Positions 1 to 10,169 are shown, counted from the first letter of the stretch. The stretch: DNA of 64,000 bases from Moorena sp. SIOASIH (GCF_010671925.1 NZ_JAAHIH010000003.1:1054001-1118000); one strand, 5' to 3'. Translations and numbers: made by a program. Notes: generated from the letters alone by a model not told the origin.

Positions 1-683
1 AGGACGATGAATGCCACACCTAACCCAGCTGCACAAAACCAATAGTCATTCTTTTGGGAGGATAGTCTGACTCTACCCTCTCGCCAACGCAACAGTTTCA
101 GTACCAGAACCCCACAACAGAGGAAAACGCACTGAGGATAAAATAAACCCTGGAGGGTGATCACTACGAGACAGGGGATCAATGAGCGCCGTGATAGGTA
201 GTACAAAAATGCTAGCAGCAGGGGATAAATGAAAGCCCTAGGGGTTGCTGATACTAAATCATCCAGCATCCATAGGGTTTGATTTAGGAGCAAAGACGCG
301 ATAAATCCTGCGGCTGGGATGGGCAGCATTTGTAGACAAAGCCGGAAACAGTAACTAGTGGTAATCAACCCTAGCACCATGGGTAGTAGTTTATTCAATA
401 AGAGGGGATGAATCCCGACAAATGCTATCAGCCGATAGAGGGTAGTATAGCCAGCGGGTGCTACAGATTGGAAGTAATTGGCAATCAGATCATCGGGAAA
501 TAAGCTGGGATCAAAAAACCGTTGCATCCAAAATACATGCTGTCTGGCATCATCTTGTACAATGTATTGATTACTAAAGGCTTCTTCTAGGGCGATCAGG
601 CTGTAAAGCATAGCAAATGCTAGGCTCAAGCTAAACCAAAATATTACTTGGTTTTTAGGGGCATTCGAGGCTGGGGGATTCAT
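1..683 (-). CDS. Multi-pass membrane protein, C-terminus cut by window edge
   Basis: An open frame runs from an ATG at 683 off the left edge (about 227 codons seen). The N-terminus is a short polar stretch, then a transmembrane segment (IFWFSLSLAFAMLYSLIAL), a polar loop containing DDARQHVFW, and at least four further hydrophobic segments. This layout (short cytoplasmic start, first membrane helix, acidic extracytoplasmic loop with DD) resembles GT-C type or other large polytopic envelope proteins, and the next two genes are GT-C-like. I do not recognise the family. It is divergent from the glycosyltransferase that begins at 906, so the roughly 220 bases between them should hold both promoters. 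Confidence 0.6.
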   Translation of the reverse strand, partial: MNPPASNAPKNQVIFWFSLSLAFAMLYSLIALEEAFSNQYIVQDDARQHVFWMQRFFDPSLFPDDLIANYFQSVAPAGYTTLYRLIAFVGIHPLLLNKLLPMVLGLITTSYCFRLCLQMLPIPAAGFIASLLLNQTLWMLDDLVSATPRAFIYPLLLAFLYYLSRRSLIPCLVVITLQGLFYPQCVFLCCGVLVLKLLRWREGRVRLSSQKNDYWFCAAGLGVAFIV

Positions 684-905
684 ACTTTGTTGTGTTTGGG
701 TAGAGACAATTAAAATGGGATAATGGGGTGACGGTTATAGGTAAGTTTCTAGATTAAGTATTATTGTTAACAGTGAAATATTATCGTTAACACTCATCAG
801 TCAACGGTCAATAAAAAGCGATCAAGTACAATATCCAAATTAAACGAACACGAATAAATTACCTTTGTACTTTCCTGTATACTTTTCCGTGTACTTTTTT
901 GTGTG

Positions 906-2561
906 ATGGAAACCAAACGATTACAGCTAGGGAAATTCCCTCAACCTCCCTTGCGACTATTATGCATTACCCTACTGCTCTTAGGAATAGTCTTTCGCTT
1001 AGCCAATCTCGACAGCAAAGTCTATTGGGGGGATGAAAGTTTCAGCTCCTCTAGAATTGCTGGCTATTCAGCGGAAGAAATTATCGGGGATATCTACACG
1101 GGTGAAGTGATTAGCGCTACAGAATTACAAAAATACCAGACCCCTAATTCTGACCGTAGCCTCGCCAATACCTTACGAATTATAGGGGAAGAAGCGCCAC
1201 AACACCCGCCAGTTTACTATATTTTAGCCCGATTCTGGGAACAATGGCTTGGTAGTTCCCTAGGACTCAAGCGCACTTTACCTGCTCTGATTAGCTTGCT
1301 CGGATTACCCTGCCTGTACTGGTTGTGCATAGAACTATTTGGGGCATCCTTGACCCCATGGCTTGCCATGTCCCTATTCGCTGTTTCACCGATCCATATT
1401 TTGTATGCCCAGGAAGTTCGGGAATATAGTCTGTGGACTGTGAGTGTCTTGCTATCGAGTGCTTCCCTGTTAAGAGCGATGCGAGTCAACACTAGGGTGA
1501 GTTGGTGCATTTATGCACTTTCTGTAGCGCTAGCTTTCTACTCTCATTTATTTTCAGCACCGATTATCCTAGGTCACGGCATTTATGTCCTGATCATCGC
1601 AGGTTGGCAAGGGCGTCAACGGGTAATTGCTTACATCTCAGCAGTCACAGCAGCACTGCTTATATTTTCACCTTGGTTAGCTGTTTTCTTGGAAAACGAA
1701 CCCAGAGCTAGCAAGGAATGGGGATGGGTCATTAAAGAATTACCACCCCTGGATCTTGGTCGATATTGGCTGAAGAATCTACTTTACGGCTTTTTTGATG
1801 TACCCCTAGGGAAGGAGTACCCGTTTGACCTAACCTTTAGCTACACCCAGCCGAGAACTTACCTAGTACTACCAATTGTGGTGCTAGTGATTTATGGGCT
1901 ATATTCTCTCTGTCGCTATACTCCAAAACAGGTTTGGCTATTTGTTTTGCTCCTGATGGGATTTACTAGTCTACCCCTAGTGCTACCAGATGTGATTTCA
2001 GGAGGCATGCGCTCAACGATTGCTCGATATCAACTGCCAACCTACATCGGGATTCAACTCACTATTTCCTATTTACTGTCCAGGAAACTCAGTAAGTTTT
2101 CGATTGGTATTTGGCAAAAACGTTTATGGCGATTGACTACAGTTATATTGCTCTGTTGTGGTGTGATATCTGGTGTGCTGATTGTCCAAGCTGAAACCTG
2201 GTGGACGAAGTACAGCGACTACTATAATGCAGAAGTTGCTAATATTATTAATCAGTCTCCTGCTCCCCTTGTACTCAGCGATAGTACTCACAATCGAATT
2301 CTATCCCTGAGCCATAAGCTTGAGCCCAAGGTTCAATTACAACTCATCAAAAAAATCAAAAATGTTTCAGAAATACCTGAAGAAAAATTACCAAAAATAT
2401 CGGGTAAATTTAGTGATGTTTTTGTCTTGGAAAATATTCCATCACCATCATTGCTACGCCCCAGTATTGAAAAGCATAGTAACTATAAATTCAACCTGAT
2501 ATACGAAGGAAATATTGGCTTTAAAAAACGGAAAACTCTGTTGTGGAAAAAAATTGATTAG
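906..2561 (+). CDS. Family 39-like (GT-C) membrane glycosyltransferase, paralogue A
   Basis: Predicted polyprenyl-phosphate-sugar dependent glycosyltransferase of the PMT/ArnT-like GT-C fold, about 551 residues. It has an N-terminal membrane helix (LLCITLLLLGIVFRLANL) followed by the loop motif VYWGDESFSS, where the acidic pair Asp-Glu fits the catalytic DE/DD seen in the first extracytoplasmic loop of this superfamily. A second motif, EAPQHPPVYY, and about ten further hydrophobic segments follow; the tail after residue 440 is soluble. A GTG lies one codon before the ATG at 906; I chose the ATG, although no clear ribosome binding site is visible. The convergent gene downstream is a clear paralogue. 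The acceptor cannot be told from sequence; envelope polysaccharide or protein glycosylation is inference. Confidence 0.75.
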   Translation: METKRLQLGKFPQPPLRLLCITLLLLGIVFRLANLDSKVYWGDESFSSSRIAGYSAEEIIGDIYTGEVISATELQKYQTPNSDRSLANTLRIIGEEAPQHPPVYYILARFWEQWLGSSLGLKRTLPALISLLGLPCLYWLCIELFGASLTPWLAMSLFAVSPIHILYAQEVREYSLWTVSVLLSSASLLRAMRVNTRVSWCIYALSVALAFYSHLFSAPIILGHGIYVLIIAGWQGRQRVIAYISAVTAALLIFSPWLAVFLENEPRASKEWGWVIKELPPLDLGRYWLKNLLYGFFDVPLGKEYPFDLTFSYTQPRTYLVLPIVVLVIYGLYSLCRYTPKQVWLFVLLLMGFTSLPLVLPDVISGGMRSTIARYQLPTYIGIQLTISYLLSRKLSKFSIGIWQKRLWRLTTVILLCCGVISGVLIVQAETWWTKYSDYYNAEVANIINQSPAPLVLSDSTHNRILSLSHKLEPKVQLQLIKKIKNVSEIPEEKLPKISGKFSDVFVLENIPSPSLLRPSIEKHSNYKFNLIYEGNIGFKKRKTLLWKKID

Positions 2562-2629
2562 ATTGATTAGTCATTAGTCATGAGTGATTGGTAATTGAGC
2601 AAGTTGATTTTGCCTTTTGACTTTTGGTT

Positions 2630-4234
2630 TCACTGCACTAGCTTCCAGAGATGCTTGCGTTTATGAACTGGTTTAACGTCATAGGGTGACTCCTCTTCAA
2701 ATTTTTGTCGCAGTTTTGGAGAAGGTCTATATAAGAAGACGTCACTGAAACTGGAAAAAACTGTAGGAGACTCCTTAGTTTTGATTAACTGTAAGGTCAC
2801 GTTGGGCTCAAGTAAATAACTGAGAGACACTAATCGCATGATATCACTACTAATCACCAAGGGACGATTGGCTTCATTAATAATGTGAGCTTCCTCAGGG
2901 GTGTAATAGTTACTGTATTTATGCCACCAAGTTTCTGCTTGAGAACTAATGGCACAAGAGAGCACACCTGCTGAAATAACTGTAATAGCAACTAATCGCC
3001 ATAGTTGTTGTCGTTTTATTGTCTGACCATTAAGGGGATTAATTTTTTTAGCAAGGAGGTAAGCAACAGCAAGTTGTATACCCAAGTAACAAGGAATGAA
3101 ATAGCGCGCCATGCTGGAACGCTGTCCTCCTAAAATTAAATCCTGAGCAATAGGAAACATCCCAACAACTGCGATCATGGTCAAGATAAATAACCAAACC
3201 CGCTGCTGACTATGACGACACAGAAAATAAATAGAATAGCCTACTATAATTAAAATTAGGATATCGAAATAAATGAGAAAATGGTCGTAGTTAAACTTTA
3301 GGTCTCGACCTGACCGCACATCAAATAAGGGATTGTTATAGCCAATCTGGATATCGAAAAACACAGAACTCAGATTGATAAGCCAGCGGGTGATCAGTTT
3401 ACCGAGTGGAGTCTCTTTATCCGCCCAATCCCCCAATTCAATACCGTTTTCAATTACCAATCTGAGCCAAGGTAAAAAGGCGATAATCCCGAAAAGCGAA
3501 GCTAATCCATACCTAACTACTTGCTTACTAAAACGAAATTTTTCTATACAAATAACATAGATACCATGTCCAATAAAAACTAATCCAGAAAGCAAATAGC
3601 TGTAGAGATTTAGAGAAACTGTTATGGCATAGATTACCCAACTCATCAGTGTGCTAAGACGCATCGCCCTCAGCAAGGCTATGCTAGAAAGTAAAGTGGT
3701 CACGGTCCACAAGCTATATTGTCGAGCTTCCTGGGCATACAACACATGGAATGGGGAGACACAGAGCAATGCGATCGCAATCCATCCCGTTAGGGGAGAC
3801 TCGAACAACTCCAAACAAAGCCAATAAATGCACGGCAAAGTCAAGAGACTAATCAAGGCTGGTAAACTTCTCATCACCGTTACGGAATAACCGAACAATT
3901 TTGCCCAAAAGTGAGCCATCACAAAATATAACGGTGAATGTTGTGGTTCATGTAACGCTAACCCTTGGATCGTGTCACCTACATCTTTGTTATCATTAGG
4001 ACGCTGATAATTCTGTAAATCTTTAACATTAATTTGACGACCATCAATTTCTTGAATAATTTCTGCTTTGGTATAACCAGAAATTCGCAATGATGTATAT
4101 GCTTCATCAATCCAATACACTTTTTTTTCAAAATTGACTAATCGAAAAACTATACCCAGGATTAATATAATAATAATTAAATACTTAGACCATTGACCAG
4201 ACGTAGGTCGATAAAATTTTAGATTATTTCCCAT
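2630..4234 (-). CDS. Family 39-like (GT-C) membrane glycosyltransferase, paralogue B
   Basis: A 534-residue polytopic protein that aligns with the preceding gene along its whole length: LILGIVFRLVNFEKKVYWIDEAYTS here against LLGIVFRLANLDSKVYWGDESFSS there (compared in pieces), RSLPALISLL shared closely, LYAQEARQYSLWTV against LYAQEVREYSLWTV, and QAETWWHKYSNYY against QAETWWTKYSDYY. The Asp-Glu of the first loop is kept (WIDEAY), as is EPQHSPLYF. Family knowledge suggests transfer of a sugar from a lipid-linked donor outside the membrane. The two paralogues are convergent, 68 bases apart, so they arose by an inverted duplication or by duplication followed by rearrangement. Confidence 0.75.
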   Translation of the reverse strand: MGNNLKFYRPTSGQWSKYLIIIILILGIVFRLVNFEKKVYWIDEAYTSLRISGYTKAEIIQEIDGRQINVKDLQNYQRPNDNKDVGDTIQGLALHEPQHSPLYFVMAHFWAKLFGYSVTVMRSLPALISLLTLPCIYWLCLELFESPLTGWIAIALLCVSPFHVLYAQEARQYSLWTVTTLLSSIALLRAMRLSTLMSWVIYAITVSLNLYSYLLSGLVFIGHGIYVICIEKFRFSKQVVRYGLASLFGIIAFLPWLRLVIENGIELGDWADKETPLGKLITRWLINLSSVFFDIQIGYNNPLFDVRSGRDLKFNYDHFLIYFDILILIIVGYSIYFLCRHSQQRVWLFILTMIAVVGMFPIAQDLILGGQRSSMARYFIPCYLGIQLAVAYLLAKKINPLNGQTIKRQQLWRLVAITVISAGVLSCAISSQAETWWHKYSNYYTPEEAHIINEANRPLVISSDIMRLVSLSYLLEPNVTLQLIKTKESPTVFSSFSDVFLYRPSPKLRQKFEEESPYDVKPVHKRKHLWKLVQ

Positions 4235-4671
4235 GACTTATTGGGGTAGGGGTTATTAATTGGTGGCCTTTGAGCAGAGGTTAAGCATTGGATAAGCGTT
4301 GGTAAAATTAAGTTAGCCGTTTCAGGGAACACCAAATAGTAAAGCTTACCCCTCAGGAGCAGTATGGCAAGAGTAAACTCATGGCCAGCACTTTCAAACC
4401 GTAGCCGAATCGTGATTTAAGACTGAAACTTAGAATTTAGGGAAGGGAGCAGTGAAGGCAATGCCAAAGCGCGGATATCACGACTGGTAGTTCTGCCTTA
4501 GTTAGAAAGATTATGAGCCGACGACACCGGATTAGCCATCGTATTGATTAGTCCCTTACATATCTTTACATAAATTCGTTCCGTTCAATCAACTCTACCA
4601 ACTTACCTGTATTATGGAAGAGAAAATCCATAAAGGTAACCCTGGGGAAGCATGGGAGGATTTATAGTAGG
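4235..4671. other. Intergenic stretch, no gene seen
   Basis: About 440 bases between the divergent glycosyltransferase and the DUF4870 gene. No open frame with coding character, no strong hairpin and no repeat family recognised. It must carry the promoters of both neighbours. Confidence 0.5.
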
Positions 4672-5007
4672 ATGAATGACATGGATCAACGAAAGCTTTT
4701 ATCACTGTTATGTCATAGCTCAATATTTTTGAGTTTTTTAGTGGTTCCTATTGCAATCCCGATAGTCATTTTTTTGCTCACCGAAGACTCAGTAGTCAAA
4801 GAAAATGCCAAAGAAGCTATTAATTTTAACATTTGCCTTTATATATATTGGGTGATTTGTTTGATACTGGCTGTGGTGATTATTGGGATTCCGCTGCTAT
4901 TTATATTAGGTCTTGTAAGTCTAATTATGCCCATAATTGCTTTAGTGAAGGTGCTGGAAAATCCTAATCAGCCCTATCGCTACCCGTATATTTTTCGGGT
5001 GCTTTGA
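4672..5007 (+). CDS. DUF4870 family small membrane protein
   Basis: A 111-residue protein with the DUF4870 pattern: a short N-terminal helix (DQRKLLSLLCHSSIFLSFL), then a hydrophobic segment ending in FLLTEDSVVKENAKEAINF, where the K-E-x-A-x-x-A-x-N-F stretch is the family hallmark, then two more membrane segments (YIYWVICLILAVVIIGIPLL and LGLVSLIMPIIALVKV), and a C-terminal NPNQPYRYPYIFRVL. The function of the family is unknown. The ATG at 4672 gives the usual family length; a second Met follows two codons later. It stands alone, 95 bases before the FAD oxidoreductase on the same strand. Confidence 0.85.
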   Translation: MNDMDQRKLLSLLCHSSIFLSFLVVPIAIPIVIFLLTEDSVVKENAKEAINFNICLYIYWVICLILAVVIIGIPLLFILGLVSLIMPIIALVKVLENPNQPYRYPYIFRVL

Positions 5008-5102
5008 CGTGCCATGGCATAATTGATACAACGTTTGGGAGATGACAGTATTGATAAGTTAGGGTAGTTTATCATCGAAGATTTTACTGACTATCCCGAA
5101 TT

Positions 5103-7103
5103 ATGAAGCGATCGCTTGTCCGTATTTCCCTATTCATATCATTACTAGGGTTTACTCCATCTCCTGGTATAGCAGCTCCCCCTAGAACTCCAGACCAAAC
5201 CGAAACCTGTGAAATCTTAGTGATTGGAGGTGGATTGGCTGGTGCAGCGGCTGCCTATGAAGGCTTATTGGCAGGGCAAACGGTGTGCTTGACTGAGATT
5301 ACCGACTGGGTAGGGGGACAAATTTCTGCCCAGGGAACCTCTGCTCTCGATGAACGACCCACTCAGCGATCGCGTTTGTTCTATCCTAAGGGCTATCTAG
5401 AATTACGCGATCGCATTAAACGCTACTACCGTCAACTCAATCCTGGGGACTGCTGGGTAAGCGAATCCTGTTTTCTACCCCGTGATGCTCACCAAATCCT
5501 GTTTAATATTTTACGAAAGGCGGCCAAACGGGGAAAAGGGACATTAAAATGGTTTCCCTCTACTGTAGTTAAGGAACTAGAGATTAGCCCAGATGGCAAA
5601 ACCATTGACAGTGTGATTGCTATTCAACACAAAAGAGCTGCTGATGCTCCTGCCCTGAATACCTTTCCCCTATCTCAAACCATTGAAGATTGGTATAGCT
5701 ACGAGAATTCCTCCCGGTTTGAGAAAAGCATTTTGCGCATTGTTCCCCAACAGACCCAAGACAATAGTTCTAATTGGTATATTATCGACGCAACAGAAAC
5801 TGGTGAAATTATTGCCCTAGCTGACGTTCCCTACCGGTTGGGGATTGACTCCCGCTCCTACCTAAACCCCTCCGCATCTAGTGCTACTGACGACCTCTAT
5901 TGCACCCAAGGCTTTACCTACACCTTTGCTATGGAGCAAACCAAGGAGGCTCAAACCCAAGAAATGCCCTCCTTTTACCCGCAATACCAACCTTACTACA
6001 GCTATGAATTACAGCGCCTAGCCGACTTTGAAGGAGTATTCACCTATCGGCGAATTTGGAGTTCTAAGCGGGGTAAACGGATCCGATGGGGGGTTACTGC
6101 TCCCACTCCAGGAGACATTTCCATGCAAAACTGGACATGGGGTAATGATTATCGTCCTGGCACTTCACAAGATAATCTAGTTTACACCCGTCGCCAATTA
6201 CAAACTACTGGTCAACTGGCTTCTGGTGGCTGGATGGGAGGCTTGCGCACGGAAAGTCTACGGAAAGGAGAAGAAAACGCTCTCGGCTATTACTATTGGC
6301 TAGTCGCAGGAACTACCGATTCCCAGCTTGGGGATGGGGTAAAAGAGCCTCATCCCAATCACCGCTATCTAACGGGGTTAGATTCTCCGATGGGGACAAT
6401 GCATGGGTTGTCTAAGTATCCCTATATCAGGGAAGGGAGGCGGATTATTGGACGCCCTTCCTTTGGCTATCCTCAAGGCTTTACCATATCAGAAGTGGAT
6501 ATTTCCCGCCGTGACTACCAGGATGAATATTATCGGCAGACCCTCTCACCAGACGAATATCGCCGCTTGTGGGCAGTACTGGCTGGATTAGAAGCACCCT
6601 CTGTGATTCAAGGTAAAATCCAGCCAGATCAAGTCAGTCAACGCAGTCGCTCTACTATCTATCCTGATTCTGTAGGAATTGGTCACTATGCCATTGACTT
6701 TCATCCCTGTATGACCCTAAGTCCAGCAGAAACCCCAGGAAACACCGAGCGTCAAGGGGAACGGCGGGGAGCAGGTCAAGCCTATCCGTTCCAAATTCCC
6801 CTGCGAGCAATAATTCCCCAGAAAATTGACAACCTCTTAGTAGCAGGTAAAAGTATTGCTACCAGTCACATTGCCGCTGCTGCTTATCGGGTGCATTCCT
6901 TTGAATGGTCATCCGGTGCTGCTGCTGGTACAACCGCTGCTTTTTCCTTAGAAACTGGGATAGCACCTTACCAACTTCTAGAAGAACCCCTGCTACAGCA
7001 AACCCAACTCCAAGCTCTACGCCAGAAGTTGGAAAAAAACGGTAATCCCACCGCTTTCCCAGACACTTCCATCTTTAATCAGAATTGGGACGATTGGCGT
7101 TAA
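5103..7103 (+). CDS. Exported FAD-dependent oxidoreductase (FAD_oxidored type)
   Basis: A 666-residue flavoprotein. Residues 1-24 look like a Sec signal peptide (MKRSLVRISLFISLLGF, then PGIAAP as a likely cleavage area). Directly after comes the Rossmann dinucleotide motif ILVIGGGLAGAAAAYEG with the acidic end of the second strand in LTEITDWVGGQ. Near the C-terminus DNLLVAGKSIATSHIAAAAYR and EWSSGAAAGTTAA fit the second FAD-contacting segment of this family. The substrate is unknown; the large middle region, rich in Tyr and Trp, would hold the substrate domain. Cofactor loading outside the membrane is unusual for a Sec protein; tatC lies next to it but no twin-arginine motif is visible. The gene is monocistronic by spacing. 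Confidence 0.8.
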   Translation: MKRSLVRISLFISLLGFTPSPGIAAPPRTPDQTETCEILVIGGGLAGAAAAYEGLLAGQTVCLTEITDWVGGQISAQGTSALDERPTQRSRLFYPKGYLELRDRIKRYYRQLNPGDCWVSESCFLPRDAHQILFNILRKAAKRGKGTLKWFPSTVVKELEISPDGKTIDSVIAIQHKRAADAPALNTFPLSQTIEDWYSYENSSRFEKSILRIVPQQTQDNSSNWYIIDATETGEIIALADVPYRLGIDSRSYLNPSASSATDDLYCTQGFTYTFAMEQTKEAQTQEMPSFYPQYQPYYSYELQRLADFEGVFTYRRIWSSKRGKRIRWGVTAPTPGDISMQNWTWGNDYRPGTSQDNLVYTRRQLQTTGQLASGGWMGGLRTESLRKGEENALGYYYWLVAGTTDSQLGDGVKEPHPNHRYLTGLDSPMGTMHGLSKYPYIREGRRIIGRPSFGYPQGFTISEVDISRRDYQDEYYRQTLSPDEYRRLWAVLAGLEAPSVIQGKIQPDQVSQRSRSTIYPDSVGIGHYAIDFHPCMTLSPAETPGNTERQGERRGAGQAYPFQIPLRAIIPQKIDNLLVAGKSIATSHIAAAAYRVHSFEWSSGAAAGTTAAFSLETGIAPYQLLEEPLLQQTQLQALRQKLEKNGNPTAFPDTSIFNQNWDDWR

Positions 7104-7705
7104 AGTCACACAGTTAAGTAATAGTAACTATCGATATTAATTATCTGTAGTAGGCTACGTTTTTACATACATTGATAATGGCTCTTCCATAGATATTATG
7201 CTAAATAACCGCGCAAATATATTATTGCCTTACTGGGTAATTATTTGACTTGATCAACAGTTTTTTAAATGTTAAAGTAATTCCCAGTAAAGCTTTCAGC
7301 ATAAGCGAAATGAAAATTAGCATCAACTTGTGACGAAGAGCCTTTATTATCTGTTTCTAAATAGTCATAAGTTATGGTTGTGCCATAACTTATGACTAGT
7401 ATAAATTAGCGACAATAATTCTAAAGATAGTTAGTTAGTAATTGGTAATTGGTAATTAGATTACTATTCCCTATTACCACAAGGTATTCGTAGCCAAGAT
7501 TCAATTACCTTCAGGTTTAGATATTGATTATAATCATGATTTTTAACTATCATAGCATGCTGAATAATATCAGCTGTGGTAGTCATAAAATCAGCCAATT
7601 AGTTGGTAATTAAAGTTTGTTGACAATTAACGCAGATGCAGCAAATGCTAACACTTAGAAGCATGATGGTAGTTTTGATAGCGGGTTGATTAACCAGACT
7701 TAATA
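7104..7705. other. 600-base intergenic region with one strong palindrome
   Basis: No coding frame. It holds a perfect 16-bp inverted repeat around 7362-7398, short TTGGTAA-type heptamer repeats near 7435-7460 and otherwise AT-rich unique sequence between two genes that end toward each other (FAD oxidoreductase and tatC). Confidence 0.5.
7362..7398. repeat. Perfect 16-bp inverted repeat with 5-base loop
   Basis: Arms at about 7362-7377 and 7383-7398 (AGTCATAAGTTATGG and its exact complement plus one outer pair), loop TTGTG. It lies between convergent genes. There is no T-run on either side, so it is not a textbook intrinsic terminator, but it could end transcription in both directions. Confidence 0.7.
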
Positions 7706-8488
7706 TTATTTACCCACCAACTTAACCATTCCAATCCCACCAAAATACAGACCAAGTACAGCACCCCCCAGTAAACTTTGAGTGAGAGGATCTGTCGAGG
7801 GAGTCAGCACCGCTCCCAAGATAGCTGCTCCTAGGACAACCGTGCGCCAACCAGAAAGCATTTGCTTGGAAGAAACAATTCCCAAAAACCCCAGTAACAT
7901 TTGAATAACTGGGATTTGAAATGCCAAGCCAGTACTAAACATCAACAGTAAGACAAATTCAAAATACTTATCAATTGACCACAACTGCTCTACTACATCT
8001 GCTCCGTAACTGATAAAGAAATTCAGAGCTGCAGGAATTAGAGCAATGTAGGCAAATCCCAAGCCTAGGAAAAACAGAACCGTTGATCCTAACACCACAG
8101 GTCCGATGAAGCGTCGCTCCCGGCGAGTCAACCCTGGTAAAACAAATAGAAGGATTTGGTATAGAATAAAAGGACTAGCTACCAGTAAGCCACTATAGCC
8201 AGCCACCTTCAAGGACACAAAAAAGTATTCCCCTGGAGCCAGTTGCAGAAACTTGACCCCCCTAGCTGGAATTTCCAGCAACTGAACAATTGGCTTAACT
8301 GCGACAAAGCAGCCAGCCATGGATAAGACTACAGCAATCAGCGAGTAAAAAATCCGCTGTCTCAACTCCTCTAAATGGTCGAACAGAGACATCTCGACAT
8401 CATTAGGTACCTCGTCGAGATAAGTCTCAGGGTCTTTGAAAGTATCTAAACTTTCCTCGGGAGCAGTATCTAACTCAGAAGGCGTCAT
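7706..8488 (-). CDS. tatC: Twin-arginine translocase subunit TatC
   Basis: A 260-residue protein with the TatC signature. After an acidic cytoplasmic N-terminus comes MSLFDHLEELRQRIFYSL, the conserved cytoplasmic motif that binds twin-arginine signal peptides, followed by six membrane segments. The loop GVKFLQLAPGEYFFVSLKV and the C-terminal VLTPSTDPLTQSLL are also diagnostic. TatC with TatA/B exports folded, cofactor-bearing proteins across the plasma and thylakoid membranes. The N-terminal extension of about 35 acidic residues is common in cyanobacteria. It is not in an operon with tatA here; the GH57 gene upstream on the same strand is separated by roughly 90 bases. Confidence 0.95.
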   Translation of the reverse strand: MTPSELDTAPEESLDTFKDPETYLDEVPNDVEMSLFDHLEELRQRIFYSLIAVVLSMAGCFVAVKPIVQLLEIPARGVKFLQLAPGEYFFVSLKVAGYSGLLVASPFILYQILLFVLPGLTRRERRFIGPVVLGSTVLFFLGLGFAYIALIPAALNFFISYGADVVEQLWSIDKYFEFVLLLMFSTGLAFQIPVIQMLLGFLGIVSSKQMLSGWRTVVLGAAILGAVLTPSTDPLTQSLLGGAVLGLYFGGIGMVKLVGK

Positions 8489-8579
8489 GGATTTTGATAG
8501 GCTTAGGGAACGTTAACTATTGTATCTTCTTGTATCTTATGTATCTGCTTGTATCTTCTAACGATTGTGTGGGGAGAGT

Positions 8580-10169
8580 TCAAACAGGACGATAGACGCG
8601 ATAGTTTATCTTGGGAAAAATATTGTCAATCTCCTCGACTTTCTCCAGCCAGCCTGCATCAATCTTGCCCAGCTTGATATCATCGTAAAGCTTATTAAAC
8701 CGCATCAAATGCGATCGCGTTCGTCTAACTGCATAAGGGACCATTGTCTCGGTGCGCATAATAAATGCCCAGTCTGACGATTGCGCTAGTAGTAACTCTC
8801 GCGCTGCTTGATTTAATGCCTTCCACTCCAACTCATCTGTAGCTTCCAAGCTTGACAGCTCAATCATCCGTTCTGTGGCTTTGTGCAGATGAGGGTAAAT
8901 CCAGGTATTGGTTTCATTTAGCCAGTATTCATGGAACCCCTGATACCCCCAGCTAGATTGAGAAGGTTTACAGACTTGTTGGATCGGATGATTCCGCAAA
9001 TAATCTGCCAAATGAGTCATTTCATAGGTGTTCTGGTCATACCACGACTTACGGAGCAAGACATCCAGAAACCAAGGACCCTCGTACCACCAGTGACCAA
9101 ATAACTCTGCGTCATAGGGAGATACCACAATCGGAGAACGCTGTATCATTGCTGCTAGATGTTTAACCTGCTGCTGGCGATTAAACATGAAATTTCCAGC
9201 ATGTTCCGCAGCTTTGTCTTTTGCCCAATACGGATCATACAGTTGCTTTTCCCCTAATCCTATACCACGGTCTGTAATTTTGTGATATTTTATACCCGTA
9301 TTCTTCCGCTGTCCATGGGGCATAATATAAGGTTTAATGTAATCATAATCTGCTTCCCAGCCTAAATCCTTGTAAAATTCCCGATATACTGGATCCCCTG
9401 GATACCCGACTTCCGAAGACCACACTTGCTGGGATGACTCATGGTCACGACCAAAGGCAGCAACTCCTGTCTCAGTATAAATGGGGGCATAGGTACCAAA
9501 CCGTGGTCGGGGACGAGCGTACATAATACCATGACTATCCATCAGAAAATAGCGCAAACCAGCATCTGCTAGCATCTCCTCAATCCCTTCGTAGTAAGCG
9601 CATTCCGGTAACCAGATGCCCTTGGGCGGACAGCCAAAGTTTTGCTCATAATGTTCACAAGCCACCCGAATTTGAGCCCAAACTGCTTGGGGATACATCT
9701 TCATCAAAGGAAAATAGCCATGGGTAGCACCGCAGGTGATAATTTCCAGGTTATTACTGTCTAAAAATTGTTTAAATGCCTTGACTAAATCCCTTTCATA
9801 GTGTAACCAGGTTTGGCGAATAGCGCTGAACTCTTGAACATAATGTTGGGCTAGGTAACGGATATGACCATTATGCTGATTATGCTCAACCTCCTTCTTG
9901 GCTAGTTCTTGGAGCAGTGACAGATGGCGCTCATAACGTTCTTGTAGTAGTGGATCCCGTAGCATCGACACCAAAGGTGGTGTCATACTAATGGTTATTT
10001 TGAAGTCAATCCCATCCCGCTTTAATCCCTCAAAAACATGTAGTAGGGGAATATAGGTTTCAGTGATGGCTTCAAATAGCCACTCTTCTTCTAGAACATA
10101 ATCACTTTCTGGATGCCTAACAAACGGTAAATGGGCGTGAAGGACAAGAGCAAGGTAGCCAATAGCCAT
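8580..10169 (-). CDS. GH57 family 1,4-alpha-glucan branching-type enzyme
   Basis: About 529 residues from the Met of MAIGYLALVLHAHLPFVRH (a start two codons earlier is also possible). GH57 motifs are clear: region 1 HAHLPF; GATHGYFPLMKMYPQAVWAQ; region 3 GIWLPECAYYEG with the presumed catalytic Glu; region 4 SPYDAELFGHWWYEG with the presumed acid/base Asp; and a C-terminal helical part (DUF1957-like) with the WGYQGFHEYWLN stretch. This is the architecture of cyanobacterial and archaeal GH57 glucan branching enzymes acting on alpha-glucan in the cytoplasm. Activity on glycogen is family inference; some members act mainly as amylopullulanase-like enzymes. Confidence 0.88.
   Translation of the reverse strand: MAIGYLALVLHAHLPFVRHPESDYVLEEEWLFEAITETYIPLLHVFEGLKRDGIDFKITISMTPPLVSMLRDPLLQERYERHLSLLQELAKKEVEHNQHNGHIRYLAQHYVQEFSAIRQTWLHYERDLVKAFKQFLDSNNLEIITCGATHGYFPLMKMYPQAVWAQIRVACEHYEQNFGCPPKGIWLPECAYYEGIEEMLADAGLRYFLMDSHGIMYARPRPRFGTYAPIYTETGVAAFGRDHESSQQVWSSEVGYPGDPVYREFYKDLGWEADYDYIKPYIMPHGQRKNTGIKYHKITDRGIGLGEKQLYDPYWAKDKAAEHAGNFMFNRQQQVKHLAAMIQRSPIVVSPYDAELFGHWWYEGPWFLDVLLRKSWYDQNTYEMTHLADYLRNHPIQQVCKPSQSSWGYQGFHEYWLNETNTWIYPHLHKATERMIELSSLEATDELEWKALNQAARELLLAQSSDWAFIMRTETMVPYAVRRTRSHLMRFNKLYDDIKLGKIDAGWLEKVEEIDNIFPKINYRVYRPV

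Noticed and set aside
7362..7398. Classical intrinsic terminator
   Set aside because: The palindrome is strong but lacks a T-run on either side, so it is listed only as an inverted repeat.
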